Shown here: in pieces, positions 8,845 to 20,020 of the stretch
Position numbering within the stretch: the first letter of the stretch is position 1
Layout of the letters: each line of letters starts with the position of its first letter
Assembly (NCBI GenBank): GCA_902780935.1
Contig: CACZHP010000027.1
Coordinates: forward strand, 1-40,786
Origin: an uncultured Bacteroidia bacterium
Lineage (GTDB): Bacteria > Bacteroidota > Bacteroidia > Bacteroidales > UBA932
Length of the DNA stretch: 40,786 nucleotides
Reading direction: 5' to 3'
Notes under the pieces: model-generated
Seen by the model: only the letters and a program-made list of their open reading frames with translations
The model's database searches: none
Told to the model about the DNA's origin: nothing
Made by a program: the position numbers and the translations under genes

Positions 8845-10062
8845 GATCTTCTTGAAATCATACTCCTCAGGGTTGGCGACGAGAGCCTTGGCGGCCTCGT
8901 AGTCAGCGGGAGTGATGTAGTGGCAGATATTCCCGTAGTAGTTCCTGGCAAGTCCGCCGTCGATGTTGACCCTGCGGGGAGGAATCTTGCCTTCGGCGTT
9001 CTGCAGATCCTTAAGATAGAGAGGCTTGGGGTTGCCGTCTTTGTCAACATAAACCATGCAGCCTGTCTCACCAGCCTTGAAGAGCTCATAGGCACCCATA
9101 GCAAGCTCGGTGCAGTAAGAGAGGTCGTAGGCGACAGGATCCTGGCAGCGGACATCGTAGCCGATCTCGACCGGACGGGTCTTGATCTTGAGACCGATCT
9201 TCTTGAACTCTTTCTCGAGGATGTCGTTGAAGAGGACAGCCTTGCTGATCTTACCAAGCTCGGGATGGCCGTGCTCGTCGTAAGTCATCGTGACTCCGGC
9301 GTTCTTAATCTCCTGAGGATCAAGATCATGGAACACGCCTTCAGCGACAACGACAGTGCCGTAATGGATGCCGAGAAGCTTACGCTTGATGATGGTGGAG
9401 ACAGCGAGTTTGACGATCTTGTCAAGGCTGATCGCGGTCTTGTTGAACATCTCTGGGATGATCGTCATGGGGCAATGAGTGGCCTCACCGATTCCGAGAG
9501 CGAGATGGCCAGCGGAACGACCCATGGCGGAGATCAGCAGCCAAGTGCCGGAAGTGCGGGCATCCTCATAGACGGTGCGGGCGATATGGGCTCCCTCATC
9601 CTTGGCGGAGTTGAACCCGAAAGTCGGGGCGTTGTCCGGAAGAGGAAGGTCATTGTCTATAGTCTTGGGAACGTGGATGTTATGAATCGGATAGTTCTTC
9701 GCTTGGAGGAACTTGGCGATCCTGTTGGCGGTGGAGGCGGTGTCGTCTCCTCCGACAGTCACGAGAAGCTTCACGTTGTTCTCCTGGAAGAGAGGCAGGT
9801 TGAAATTCTTCTCAAAATCCTCGTCAGTGGGCTTGAAACGGCTCATCTGGAGGTAGGATCCTCCCCTGTTGAAATAAGCGTCAGCCTTGAAGAAGTCGAT
9901 GTCCTCGGTACGGGGGTTCTTGTGGAAAAGGCCACTGTAGCCCTCGTGGAGTCCTATGACCCTGTAACCGTTGGAAAGGAAAGTCTTGGCAACCGAGAAC
10001 ACGACCGTGTTCATTCCGGGAGCGGGGCCGCCGCCGCAGAGGATAATGATGGAATCTTTCAT
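8833..10062 (-). CDS. Pyrophosphate-type 6-phosphofructokinase (PFP)
   Basis: Interconverts fructose 6-phosphate and fructose 1,6-bisphosphate in glycolysis. The 409-residue protein has the N-terminal phosphodonor loop CGGGPAPGMN, the GGDD motif at residues 104-107, PKTIDND at 132-138 with catalytic base D136, and the MGRSAGHLAL sugar-phosphate motif. Asp in place of Gly at the fourth position of GGDG, and Lys in PKTIDND instead of Gly, are the established marks of PPi-dependent rather than ATP-dependent enzymes, so PPi is the likely donor and the step is probably reversible. Transcribed divergently from ligA from a minus-strand TAAATTTG box at 10108-10115, giving a leader of about 40 nt. Convergent with the GH13 gene, placing glucan breakdown and glycolysis side by side. 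Confidence 0.93.
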   Translation of the reverse strand: MKDSIIILCGGGPAPGMNTVVFSVAKTFLSNGYRVIGLHEGYSGLFHKNPRTEDIDFFKADAYFNRGGSYLQMSRFKPTDEDFEKNFNLPLFQENNVKLLVTVGGDDTASTANRIAKFLQAKNYPIHNIHVPKTIDNDLPLPDNAPTFGFNSAKDEGAHIARTVYEDARTSGTWLLISAMGRSAGHLALGIGEATHCPMTIIPEMFNKTAISLDKIVKLAVSTIIKRKLLGIHYGTVVVAEGVFHDLDPQEIKNAGVTMTYDEHGHPELGKISKAVLFNDILEKEFKKIGLKIKTRPVEIGYDVRCQDPVAYDLSYCTELAMGAYELFKAGETGCMVYVDKDGNPKPLYLKDLQNAEGKIPPRRVNIDGGLARNYYGNICHYITPADYEAAKALVANPEEYDFKKILNW

Positions 10063-10064
10063 AA

Positions 10065-12221
<2,157 letters not shown>

Positions 12222-12224
12222 GTC

Positions 12225-13205
12225 ATGGCGAGTTGGATCGGTGAGATAGTGCTTAAGGTCAAGACCTACATCCGCTGGGTCAGCAAGTTCGTCGGGCATG
12301 ACATCTGGCATTTCAACCTCGACGATTTCTCCGCCGCCAAAGCCAGGCTCATCAGGGACATCAAGGTCGTCTCCGACGCCTTGAGGAATTTCGCTGACGA
12401 GAAGATCGGGTTCCAGTCGGTTGCCCTGAGTTATTTCTGCACTTTGGCGGTTGTGCCGCTCGTGGCCGTCTGTTTCGCTGTCACAAGCGGTTTCGGACTT
12501 GAGAATGTCCTGCGGGACGCCCTGTACTCGGCTGACATAAACCAGACTGTGATAGACACGCTGATGAATGCCGCGTCCAACATCATCCAGGCCTCCAAAT
12601 CGGGCGTTTTCGGGGTGGTCACGGCCCTTTCCTTCGTATGGCTCGTCATCTGGATGATGAACCGCGTCGAGAAGGTCTTCAACAATGTCTGGCATGTGCG
12701 CAAACCCAAGCGCAGGGCACTGAAAAGCTACGGGATGGATATCATCATTATGATTCTCATCCCGTTTGTCGTCTTGATATTCTTCGCCGGGACAGTCGTT
12801 TACTCCCATGTCCTCGACCTCATCCCTAACAGCATAGGAATCTCGGACAAGATAAAGTCTTTTCTCGGATGGATAATATTCGGAGCGGTGGCCGTGATGA
12901 CGCTATCCGCCATGTACAAGTTCATCCCGGCGACTTTCGTGGAATACCGTTTCGCCCTGAAGGCGGCGTTGTGGGCTGGTATCGCTTTCACCGTCCTGCA
13001 GTACCTCTACCTTGAGACCCAGGTCCTTGTCACTAACATAAACGCCGTCTATGGAGCGGTGGCCGCCCTTCCTCTCTTCATGATGTGGCTGAGGTACGGA
13101 TGGTTGATCATACTCTACGGGGCGCAGTTCTCCTATTCCTTCCAGATGGTTGACATCATGGAGAAAGAGGCAAGATTGAATAAAAAGGTTGAAGAAGAAG
13201 TATGA
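12225..13205 (+). CDS. YihY/BrkB-family inner-membrane protein
   Basis: Polytopic membrane protein of 326 residues, with about six hydrophobic segments (around residues 65-90, 130-145, 175-205, 220-235, 250-270 and 280-305). The segments FVWLVIWMMNRVEKVFNNVW and AVAALPLFMMWLRYGWLIIL are characteristic of the YihY/BrkB (formerly 'ribonuclease BN') family. The family's biochemical role is not established, and the old RNase BN label is considered wrong. A cytoplasmic N-terminal tail precedes the first helix. The gene follows ligA by 3 bp and overlaps rel by 4 bp (ATGA), suggesting translational coupling. Confidence 0.9.
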   Translation: MASWIGEIVLKVKTYIRWVSKFVGHDIWHFNLDDFSAAKARLIRDIKVVSDALRNFADEKIGFQSVALSYFCTLAVVPLVAVCFAVTSGFGLENVLRDALYSADINQTVIDTLMNAASNIIQASKSGVFGVVTALSFVWLVIWMMNRVEKVFNNVWHVRKPKRRALKSYGMDIIIMILIPFVVLIFFAGTVVYSHVLDLIPNSIGISDKIKSFLGWIIFGAVAVMTLSAMYKFIPATFVEYRFALKAALWAGIAFTVLQYLYLETQVLVTNINAVYGAVAALPLFMMWLRYGWLIILYGAQFSYSFQMVDIMEKEARLNKKVEEEV

Positions 13206-15433
13206 GTTTCTCCAGATTCACAGAGCAGGATTACCAGGTAATTAATGAGAGCTACGCCCTTCTGAAGGAAGCCGCCCGGAAGAGGTGCGCCAACCAGGAA
13301 GAGCTGGATGTCGTCCAGAAGGCTTTCGACTTCGCCAACGAAGCCCATAAAAACGTCCGGCGGCGCTCCGGAGGCCCATATATCATCCATCCCATCGAGG
13401 TCGCCAAGATTGTCGTCTGCGACATCGGTTTGGGGTACAAGTCCATCGCTGCGGCACTTCTGCACGACGTCGTCGAGGACACTGACTACACAGTCGACGA
13501 CATCAGGAATCTCTTTGGAGACAAGATCGCCAGCCTTGTTGACGGCCTGACTAAGATAAAGATCGTCCTTGACAACGAGGAGAGGGCCAAGAAATCCGAC
13601 ACGGTGTACTCGGAGAGTCTCCAGGCCGAGAATTTCAAACGAATTCTCCTGACCCTTAACGACGACGTGCGAGTCGTTCTCATAAAGCTCGCCGACAGGC
13701 TCCACAACTGCCGTACAATCGACTCGATGCCCGAGTACAAGCGTGACAAGATCCTGAGCGAGACGATGTTCATATTCATTCCCCTCGCCCACAGGCTCGG
13801 TCTATACGAGATCAAGTCCGAGATGGAGAACATCTGGCTCAAATACAAGGAACCGGACGCTTACAACGAGATCTCCGGTCTGGTCAGCAGGAACATCACC
13901 GACCTTGAGAGGCAGATAGACGATTTCATAAAGCCCATCGACAGCGCCTTGAGGGAGTCCGGCTTCAATTTCGTGATCCGCAAGAGGGTGAAAACTCCCT
14001 ACTCCATCTGGCACAAGATGCAGACTAAGAACATCACCTTCGAGCAGGTCTATGACCTTTACGCCCTGAGGGTCGTGTTCACGCCGGACGCCGGGACCAA
14101 GGAGAGCGAGAGGGATCAGTGCTACCATATATTCTCCATCATTACCGGGATCTACCGATACAAGCCGGACCGCGTGAGGGACTGGGTAAAGCATCCCAAG
14201 AGCAATGGCTACGAGGCTCTGCACTGCACCCTGATGAGCGACAAGGGCGTCTGGATCGAGGTGCAGATCCGCTCCAAGAGAATGGATGACATAGCGGAGA
14301 AAGGCATCGCGGCGCATTGGGCTTACAAGCAGGAGGGATACATCAGCGAGAACGACAGCGAGATGGACAAGTGGCTGGCCAAGGTAAAGGATATCCTGGT
14401 GAGTCCTGATGTCAATGCCTTGGAGCTCCTCGACATCATCCACAATGACCTCACCAGCAGCGAGATCACCGTGTTTACCCCCAAAGGGGATCAGAAGTCT
14501 GTCCAAAAGGGAGCGACGGCCCTTGATTTCGCCTACAGCATCCATACTCAGATTGGCAACAAAGCCATCGCCGCCAAGGTCAACATGCGGCTCGTACCCC
14601 TGTCCCATGTCCTGAGAACCGGGGACCAGGTCGAGATCATTACGGCGGAGAACGGTTCCCCCAAGAGGGAATGGCTCGGTTTCCTCAAGACGAGACACGC
14701 CCGCAATGTCGTGATCGACTACTTCAAGGGAAACAAGAAGGAGATAGTGGAAGTGGGGAAAGGGATCCTGACCTCCCAGCTCGAGACTCTGGGCTACAGG
14801 CTCAACAGCGACTCCACGGAGATCCTCTGCAAGCATTTCAACATTCCCGGCAAAAATACCGAGGAACTCTTCTTCAGGGTCGGTCTCGGACTGGTCAACG
14901 TCGATTCCATGGGCGATGTCCTTTCCCCCGCCAGCCCTTCGCGGAGCCATTACTGGCCTTTCTCGATTTTCAGCAGATGGAGGGGCAACCCCTCCCAGGC
15001 GGACAAGGAAAGGAATGAATATGTGATCGCCCAGTGCTGCCGTCCGATACCCGGCGATGCGGTCGTCGGCATAAAGAACCCCGACGGCACGGTGACTGTC
15101 CATAAAAAGACATGTCCTGTGGCCGACAGCATAGCCTCCAAGCATGGGGACAGGGTCGTGGTGCCGCAGTGGGAGAACGACGGGGACAAGAAAGCTTTCC
15201 CCGCGCGCATTTCCCTGAAAGGTATCGACCGTGTGGGACTGCTCAATGAGATATCCCGTTACATCTCCCTTGTGATGGGTGTCAATATGAGAAAGGTGCT
15301 TCTCAGCACGGATGGCGGGATTTTTGAGGGATATATTGACCTCAGCGTGCAAGACAAGTCAGCCCTCGAGCGGATGATCAAGAAACTCGCCTCGATTGAT
15401 GGCATACAAAGTGTAGCAAGAACAGAGTTATGA
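13202..15433 (+). CDS. rel: Bifunctional (p)ppGpp synthetase/hydrolase (Rel/SpoT family)
   Basis: Makes and degrades the stringent-response alarmones. The 743-residue protein has an intact HD hydrolase domain (IIHPIEVAK near residue 62, LLHDVVEDTDY near 86, LADRLHNCRT near 160), a synthetase domain (YALRVVFTPD near 287, GYEALHC near 335, VWIEVQIRS), a TGS domain (ITVFTPKGD from about 421), a cysteine-containing Zn-finger-like segment (QCCRPIPGD) and a C-terminal ACT domain (about 667-740). Both catalytic halves look intact, so it should be bifunctional, as expected for the single long RSH protein of Bacteroidota. It overlaps by 4 bp both upstream (yihY) and downstream (lipoprotein gene). Confidence 0.96.
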   Translation: MSFSRFTEQDYQVINESYALLKEAARKRCANQEELDVVQKAFDFANEAHKNVRRRSGGPYIIHPIEVAKIVVCDIGLGYKSIAAALLHDVVEDTDYTVDDIRNLFGDKIASLVDGLTKIKIVLDNEERAKKSDTVYSESLQAENFKRILLTLNDDVRVVLIKLADRLHNCRTIDSMPEYKRDKILSETMFIFIPLAHRLGLYEIKSEMENIWLKYKEPDAYNEISGLVSRNITDLERQIDDFIKPIDSALRESGFNFVIRKRVKTPYSIWHKMQTKNITFEQVYDLYALRVVFTPDAGTKESERDQCYHIFSIITGIYRYKPDRVRDWVKHPKSNGYEALHCTLMSDKGVWIEVQIRSKRMDDIAEKGIAAHWAYKQEGYISENDSEMDKWLAKVKDILVSPDVNALELLDIIHNDLTSSEITVFTPKGDQKSVQKGATALDFAYSIHTQIGNKAIAAKVNMRLVPLSHVLRTGDQVEIITAENGSPKREWLGFLKTRHARNVVIDYFKGNKKEIVEVGKGILTSQLETLGYRLNSDSTEILCKHFNIPGKNTEELFFRVGLGLVNVDSMGDVLSPASPSRSHYWPFSIFSRWRGNPSQADKERNEYVIAQCCRPIPGDAVVGIKNPDGTVTVHKKTCPVADSIASKHGDRVVVPQWENDGDKKAFPARISLKGIDRVGLLNEISRYISLVMGVNMRKVLLSTDGGIFEGYIDLSVQDKSALERMIKKLASIDGIQSVARTEL

Positions 15434-17220
15434 GAAAATCTATCTCAAGGTTTTTCCCTCTTATTCCGGCGGCGGTGGTGATCCTGTCGACCTTTTTCTC
15501 GCATTCTTGCGCCAATACCACACAGGCGCCAAAGGGCGGGCAGAAGGACACTATCCCGCCTCGTATTGTCAAGGTCTCACCCAAGCCGGGGACTACGCAT
15601 ATCCCCTTGACCGGTGCCCAGATAACCTTCACTTTCAACGAGTACGTCGTCGTGAAGGACGCCAAGCTGATCTATCTCTCCCCTCCCCAAGCAAAATCGC
15701 CGAAATACAAGATCAAGGGCAAGAGTCTCGTGGTCTATTTCGAGGAGGAACTGCTTCCCGACATGACATATTCCCTTGACATCTCTGGAGCTGTCGGGGA
15801 CAACAACGAGGGCAACATCTTCCCCGGTTTCACCACTTATTTCTCGACCGGTGACACAGCGGACTCGATGTATCTCACAGGTACGGTCGTGGACTGTACC
15901 AACCTCAAGCCCATCAAGGGGGCTACAGTGATGCTCTATAAGGACCAGCGGGATTCCGCGGTGTTTCTCCAGCGTCCCGTAGCCGCGGCGAAGACCGACG
16001 ACTGGGGCTATTTTTCCATCCGGAATATCAAAGACACAGTCTACCGGGCATATGCGGTCGTGGACGCCAGTTCCAACAATGTTTACGACCCCGCCGAGGA
16101 CAAGATAGCGTTCCTGGACACTCTGGTGAAGCCTTGGAATGTCGTGAATGATACGGTGCCGGAGCTTATGAAATACAACATGAAGGACACCCTGAGCTGC
16201 CTTGCGCGCCACTCGGACATCACTCTCAACGTGTTCAGGGAGAAGCCGGAGAAGCAGATGCTCATGAACAAGAAAAGGACCTCCGACAGGGCGGCATATG
16301 TCACATTCATGTCTTCAGACACCAGGATCGACTCGCTGTGGTTCAGCCATTTCCCTCCGGAGGACGTGATAACCGAGTTCAATATTCCAAAGGACAGCCT
16401 TCTTCTCTGGATCAACGATTCGCGGCGGATGCCCGACACACTTCACCTTTTCGTGAAGTACTGGAAGACAGACACGCTCAACAATCTCGTGCCTGTGACC
16501 GAGGATTTCAAACTTGTCGATGAGAATCGTCCCAAGGGAAGGACAAAGCGCAAGGTCGAGCACAATGACACTATCTGCAAGCTCAAGCTCACGGCTACGC
16601 CGGAGAATTTCGAGCAGGACGGAATCATACTCGAATTCAACGACCCGCCCTTCCTTGGCTATTTCGACAGCCTGTCTTTCAAGTCGGTGAACCCCAAGCA
16701 GGTCGAGCAGGAGGAAAAGTTCACCATCGAGCGTGACTCATTGAATCTCAGGAGGTATATTATCACTCCGCAGGTCACGGTCATGGATGGTTATGAATAT
16801 ATCTTCAAGGTCCCTCACAGGGTGTTCATGGACATCAACGGCCACTGGAACGACAGCACCCAGGTGAAAGTCGCCCGTCCAAAGGACGATGCCTTGAGCA
16901 CCTTCACCCTCAATCTGAGCGGTGTGCGGAACAAGTACATCGTTCATCTTCTGGACGAGAAGAAATCCAAGGTCTTGCGTGAATATATCGTGGACAGGAA
17001 CCGCGCGCTTGTGTTCCCATACCTTAAGAAGGGATCATACTGCATCAGGATCATCGAGGATGTCAACCGCAACGGTATCGTGGACACGGGATCCCTGCTC
17101 CACCACCGCCAGCCTGAGAAAGTGAGGTTTCTCAAGACCAATGACAAGGACACCTTCGAGATACCGGAGAGAAGCGAGATCGAACAGGCTTTGGATATGG
17201 AGGAGTTCATGAGTGATTAG
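15430..17220 (+). CDS. Ig-like (Big_5/SbsA-type) domain envelope protein, probable lipoprotein
   Basis: A 596-residue exported protein of a family common in Bacteroidota, with no established function. It begins with a basic-hydrophobic signal peptide ending near SHSC; Cys28 is the probable lipidation site, although F-S-H-S-C is a weak lipobox. It is followed by the family hallmark GGQKDTIPPRIVKVSPKPG. The Ig-like domain occupies about residues 40-135 (ITFTFNEYVVVKD), then a carboxypeptidase-regulatory-like segment (YLTGTVVDCTNLKPIKGATV) and a long beta-rich region ending in an acidic tail (EQALDMEEFMSD). ATG overlaps the rel stop by 4 bp; the next gene, also envelope-directed, starts 4 bp after its stop, suggesting a joint role. 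Confidence 0.82.
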   Translation: MRKSISRFFPLIPAAVVILSTFFSHSCANTTQAPKGGQKDTIPPRIVKVSPKPGTTHIPLTGAQITFTFNEYVVVKDAKLIYLSPPQAKSPKYKIKGKSLVVYFEEELLPDMTYSLDISGAVGDNNEGNIFPGFTTYFSTGDTADSMYLTGTVVDCTNLKPIKGATVMLYKDQRDSAVFLQRPVAAAKTDDWGYFSIRNIKDTVYRAYAVVDASSNNVYDPAEDKIAFLDTLVKPWNVVNDTVPELMKYNMKDTLSCLARHSDITLNVFREKPEKQMLMNKKRTSDRAAYVTFMSSDTRIDSLWFSHFPPEDVITEFNIPKDSLLLWINDSRRMPDTLHLFVKYWKTDTLNNLVPVTEDFKLVDENRPKGRTKRKVEHNDTICKLKLTATPENFEQDGIILEFNDPPFLGYFDSLSFKSVNPKQVEQEEKFTIERDSLNLRRYIITPQVTVMDGYEYIFKVPHRVFMDINGHWNDSTQVKVARPKDDALSTFTLNLSGVRNKYIVHLLDEKKSKVLREYIVDRNRALVFPYLKKGSYCIRIIEDVNRNGIVDTGSLLHHRQPEKVRFLKTNDKDTFEIPERSEIEQALDMEEFMSD

Positions 17221-17224
17221 TGAC

Positions 17225-18040
17225 ATGAGAAAAAGCGTATTCATAATTTCAACCCTGTTCCTTGCCTGCTGGGGAGCTTTCGCGCAGGACCTGTCGCCGA
17301 AAGATTCGCTCAAGAAGGTCTTCTCACTCAATGACTACACCCTTATCGGTGTGGAGTATGGAGCCTCCATGAGCAGGCAGCAGTTCAATCCCTCCAAGAC
17401 TCAGGGAAATCTCTTCGTGCCCCACACCTTCGGGATTTTCATGTTGAAGTACGGCAAGCTTTTCGACGGAAGCCCCAATTTCGGCCTGAAGGGCGGAGTA
17501 CGCTATACACACCAGGGTTACCAGTTCAAAATGAACAAGGAGACTGGGGTGACACCAACCCTTGAGGGCGCCGAGAAGGCCATAATCGAGATGGTTGAAG
17601 TCCCGTTGATGGCTCATTTCCACTCGGACGGCCTCCACTTCAAGGTCATGCTCGATCTGGGCATATATGGAGGATACCGGCTCTCTATAGACAGGATCGG
17701 CGACAGTGTTTATGATGAGTTCAAAAACGCCTTCATGGAGTGGGATTATCGCCTTGACTATGGCATAGAAGGCGGGCTGGGATTCGGCATAGTTTTCGAT
17801 CCGTTCGAGTTCCATGTCAACGCCGACATCCATTATTCCTGGGGTTCCCTGTACAGGGCGGACTACCTCAGCAAGGACTTCTACAGATTCGCTTACCCTC
17901 TCGACGCCATGGTGACTGCGGGGCTATATTTCCAGATCACCAAAAGGACCGGCAAGACCAAGGGACAGATCCGCCGGGAGGCATATAACCAAGTTTATCA
18001 TCCCCAGACAAATGGAAATACTGACAGCCAGGGCCGGTGA
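17225..18040 (+). CDS. Outer-membrane beta-barrel protein, PorT-like, function unknown
   Basis: A protein of about 271 residues with a clear cleavable signal peptide (MRKSVFIISTLFLACWGAFA, cut before Q-D) and alternating amphipathic beta segments rich in Tyr/Phe/Gly (VRYTHQGYQF, LGIYGGYRLS, VNADIHYSWGS, VTAGLYFQITK), consistent with a small outer-membrane barrel. The ATG at 17225 is preferred over an in-frame GTG at 17213 because the signal peptide begins directly at the ATG. It lies 4 bp after the lipoprotein gene and overlaps ispG by 29 bp. The C-terminus is basic and hydrophilic (GKTKGQIRREAYNQ) rather than ending in a strand. No substrate can be assigned. Confidence 0.75.
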   Translation: MRKSVFIISTLFLACWGAFAQDLSPKDSLKKVFSLNDYTLIGVEYGASMSRQQFNPSKTQGNLFVPHTFGIFMLKYGKLFDGSPNFGLKGGVRYTHQGYQFKMNKETGVTPTLEGAEKAIIEMVEVPLMAHFHSDGLHFKVMLDLGIYGGYRLSIDRIGDSVYDEFKNAFMEWDYRLDYGIEGGLGFGIVFDPFEFHVNADIHYSWGSLYRADYLSKDFYRFAYPLDAMVTAGLYFQITKRTGKTKGQIRREAYNQVYHPQTNGNTDSQGR

Positions 18041-19352
18041 CGTGCTCATCGGAGGAGGCAATCCGATAGTCGTGCAGACGATGTGCGACACCCATACCTC
18101 AGACGTGGAAGCTACTGTGGCCCAATGCCGTGTCCTCGCAGGCAAAGGGGCCAGGATGATTCGGATAACGGTTCCCGGACTGCCCGATGTGGACCATGTC
18201 CAAAGAATAAAGGCCGCCCTCAGGTCGGAAGGTATCACGACGCCCATAGTGGCGGACATCCATTTTTCCTCTCAGACAGCCCTGGCCGTAGCGCCTATAG
18301 TCGAGAAGGTGAGGATCAATCCCGGGAATTTCCACAAGGACCACGCCGAGGCGGTCAAGCGCTTCCGGGAGCTGATCAAGGTCTGCAAGGACAACGGGAC
18401 AGCGATCCGGGTCGGGATCAATCACGGATCCCTTGGGGAATATATCACGAACCTCTACGGCAACACTCCTTCCGCCATGGCTAAGGCCGCCATGGAATGG
18501 CTCGGGGTGTGCGTAGAGGAGGATTTCCTAAATGTCGTCGTGTCGTTGAAGTCCAGCAATACCAGAGTTATGGTAGATGCTTACAGGTCACTCATGGTCC
18601 AGATGCGCTCGGAAGGTCATGTCTTTCCGATCCATGTCGGAGTGACCGAAGCTGGCAATGGTGACAGCGGCCGCATAAAGTCATGCGTCGGCATCTCTAC
18701 CCTCCTTTCAGAGGGGATCGGAGACACCATCCGGGTTTCGCTGACGGAACCTCCGGTCCGCGAGCTACCGGTCGCTGAATATCTCGCCGCAAGATATGAC
18801 AGAAAAATAGTGTCCTCTATGACAGCTGTTTCCCTCAATGATAGGAAGGCCGTCGCAACCTACCACTCCCCTTCTTTTGAGACCCTCCTGCTTGATGTCT
18901 CGTGCGATTTCGGGAAACGCTTGATGGATAATGAATTGGACGAATTGGAACTGAATGGGGACTATCTGGATGAATCCGGCAATTCGATTCCGATTTCCGA
19001 GTCTGGTAAAGGCTCCTACCTGGTGGATGAGCTTTTGCAGGCTTCGAGGCGCCGGTTTTACAGGCCTGAGTATATCGCCTGTCCAGGATGCGGCAGAACG
19101 ATGTACAATATCCAGGCGGCTCTCGCTGAGGTCAAAGCCAAGACATCGCATCTGAAAGACACGGTGATCGCCGTGATGGGCTGCGTCGTGAACGGTCCCG
19201 GAGAGATGGCTGACGCTGACTGGGGATATGTCGGGGAAGGTGGCGGCAAAGTCTCTATATACAAGGGCAAAACCCCTGTCCTCAAGCATGTTCCGGAGTC
19301 AGAAGCGGTTGACCGCCTGCTGGAGCTGATTGAAGGCCGTACGTCTATTTGA
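18012..19352 (+). CDS. ispG: 4-hydroxy-3-methylbut-2-enyl diphosphate synthase IspG (GcpE), mid-length form
   Basis: Penultimate enzyme of the MEP isoprenoid pathway; a [4Fe-4S] reductive enzyme converting MEcPP to HMBPP. The 446-residue protein has the TIM barrel (IGGGNPIVVQTMCDT, ADIHFSSQTAL, VRINPGNF) to about residue 255 and the C-terminal iron-sulfur domain with C357-P-G-C360, C391 and E398 (MGCVVNGPGE). Between RVSL (241-244) and CPGC there are about 116 residues; short E. coli-type enzymes have roughly 37 there and the long plant/Bacteroidota type has a much larger inserted domain, so this is an intermediate form. The start overlaps the preceding gene by 29 bp but matches the family N-terminus. 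Convergent with psd, overlapping 8 bp. Confidence 0.95.
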   Translation: MEILTARAGDVLIGGGNPIVVQTMCDTHTSDVEATVAQCRVLAGKGARMIRITVPGLPDVDHVQRIKAALRSEGITTPIVADIHFSSQTALAVAPIVEKVRINPGNFHKDHAEAVKRFRELIKVCKDNGTAIRVGINHGSLGEYITNLYGNTPSAMAKAAMEWLGVCVEEDFLNVVVSLKSSNTRVMVDAYRSLMVQMRSEGHVFPIHVGVTEAGNGDSGRIKSCVGISTLLSEGIGDTIRVSLTEPPVRELPVAEYLAARYDRKIVSSMTAVSLNDRKAVATYHSPSFETLLLDVSCDFGKRLMDNELDELELNGDYLDESGNSIPISESGKGSYLVDELLQASRRRFYRPEYIACPGCGRTMYNIQAALAEVKAKTSHLKDTVIAVMGCVVNGPGEMADADWGYVGEGGGKVSIYKGKTPVLKHVPESEAVDRLLELIEGRTSI

Positions 19353-20010
19353 GCCTCGCGATAGGAGTCTCTACGGCCTTTACGAAATCACCCTCCTTGA
19401 CGAGAATCTCGGCGTCGAGAGGCAGGTAGATATCTATTCTCGAACCGAATTTGATGATGCCGCACTGGGTCCCCCTGGCGACATCCAATCCTTCCTTCGA
19501 ATAACAGACGATCCTCCTTGCGAAAGTGCCGGCAATCTGCTTGAAAAACACCTCGCCATGGGAATTGCGTACCGCAGTGGAGGAATGTTCGTTCTTCTCG
19601 GAAGACTTCGGGAGGAAGGCCAGCAGGTACCTGCCGGGGTGATATTTGTAATATGAAACAGTCCCGGTGACAGGCCAGAAATTGGTATGGACATCAAAGA
19701 AGTCCATATAGATGGAGACCTGGATACGGTCATCCTTGAAATACTCCCCCTCATATGCCCGCTCGACAATAACTATCTTGCCGTCAGCGACTGAGGTGAC
19801 AAGAGTCTCGTCACCTTCCGGAACCTTCCTGTCAGGCACCCGGTGGAACCAGAACACGAAGAAGGCGAAAACCGCGAGAAAAAGCAGGATCGGGACAAGG
19901 ATCAAGGGCGTCTTTATAAAGAGGACGGAAATGATGGCCAGTACCAGGGTGATTGACCAGTAAGTGGCTATTGTGCCTTTTGAGTCTTTGTCAATTTGAA
20001 TGAATCTCAT
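19345..20010 (-). CDS. psd: Phosphatidylserine decarboxylase proenzyme
   Basis: Forms phosphatidylethanolamine from phosphatidylserine at the inner membrane; self-cleaves to create a pyruvoyl cofactor. The 221-residue protein has two N-terminal hydrophobic segments (about 17-31 and 35-55), then the catalytic core: VADG with D76, DVHTNFWP with H108, HSSTAVRNSHGE, and the self-processing site FGSR with G189-S190 (the GST/GSS motif of larger family members). Length is that of the short psd group. It is the last gene of the rsfS-ftsH-cdsA-psd run, 10 bp after cdsA, whose CDP-diacylglycerol product feeds the same pathway. No phosphatidylserine synthase is in the window. Confidence 0.94.
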   Translation of the reverse strand: MRFIQIDKDSKGTIATYWSITLVLAIISVLFIKTPLILVPILLFLAVFAFFVFWFHRVPDRKVPEGDETLVTSVADGKIVIVERAYEGEYFKDDRIQVSIYMDFFDVHTNFWPVTGTVSYYKYHPGRYLLAFLPKSSEKNEHSSTAVRNSHGEVFFKQIAGTFARRIVCYSKEGLDVARGTQCGIIKFGSRIDIYLPLDAEILVKEGDFVKAVETPIARLK

Positions 20011-20020
20011 CTCGTCTGAA

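Noticed and set aside
13802-15352. 516-codon open frame on the minus strand opposite rel
   Set aside because: It lies entirely within rel; His/Asp/Val-rich composition is typical of a shadow frame and no family is recognised.
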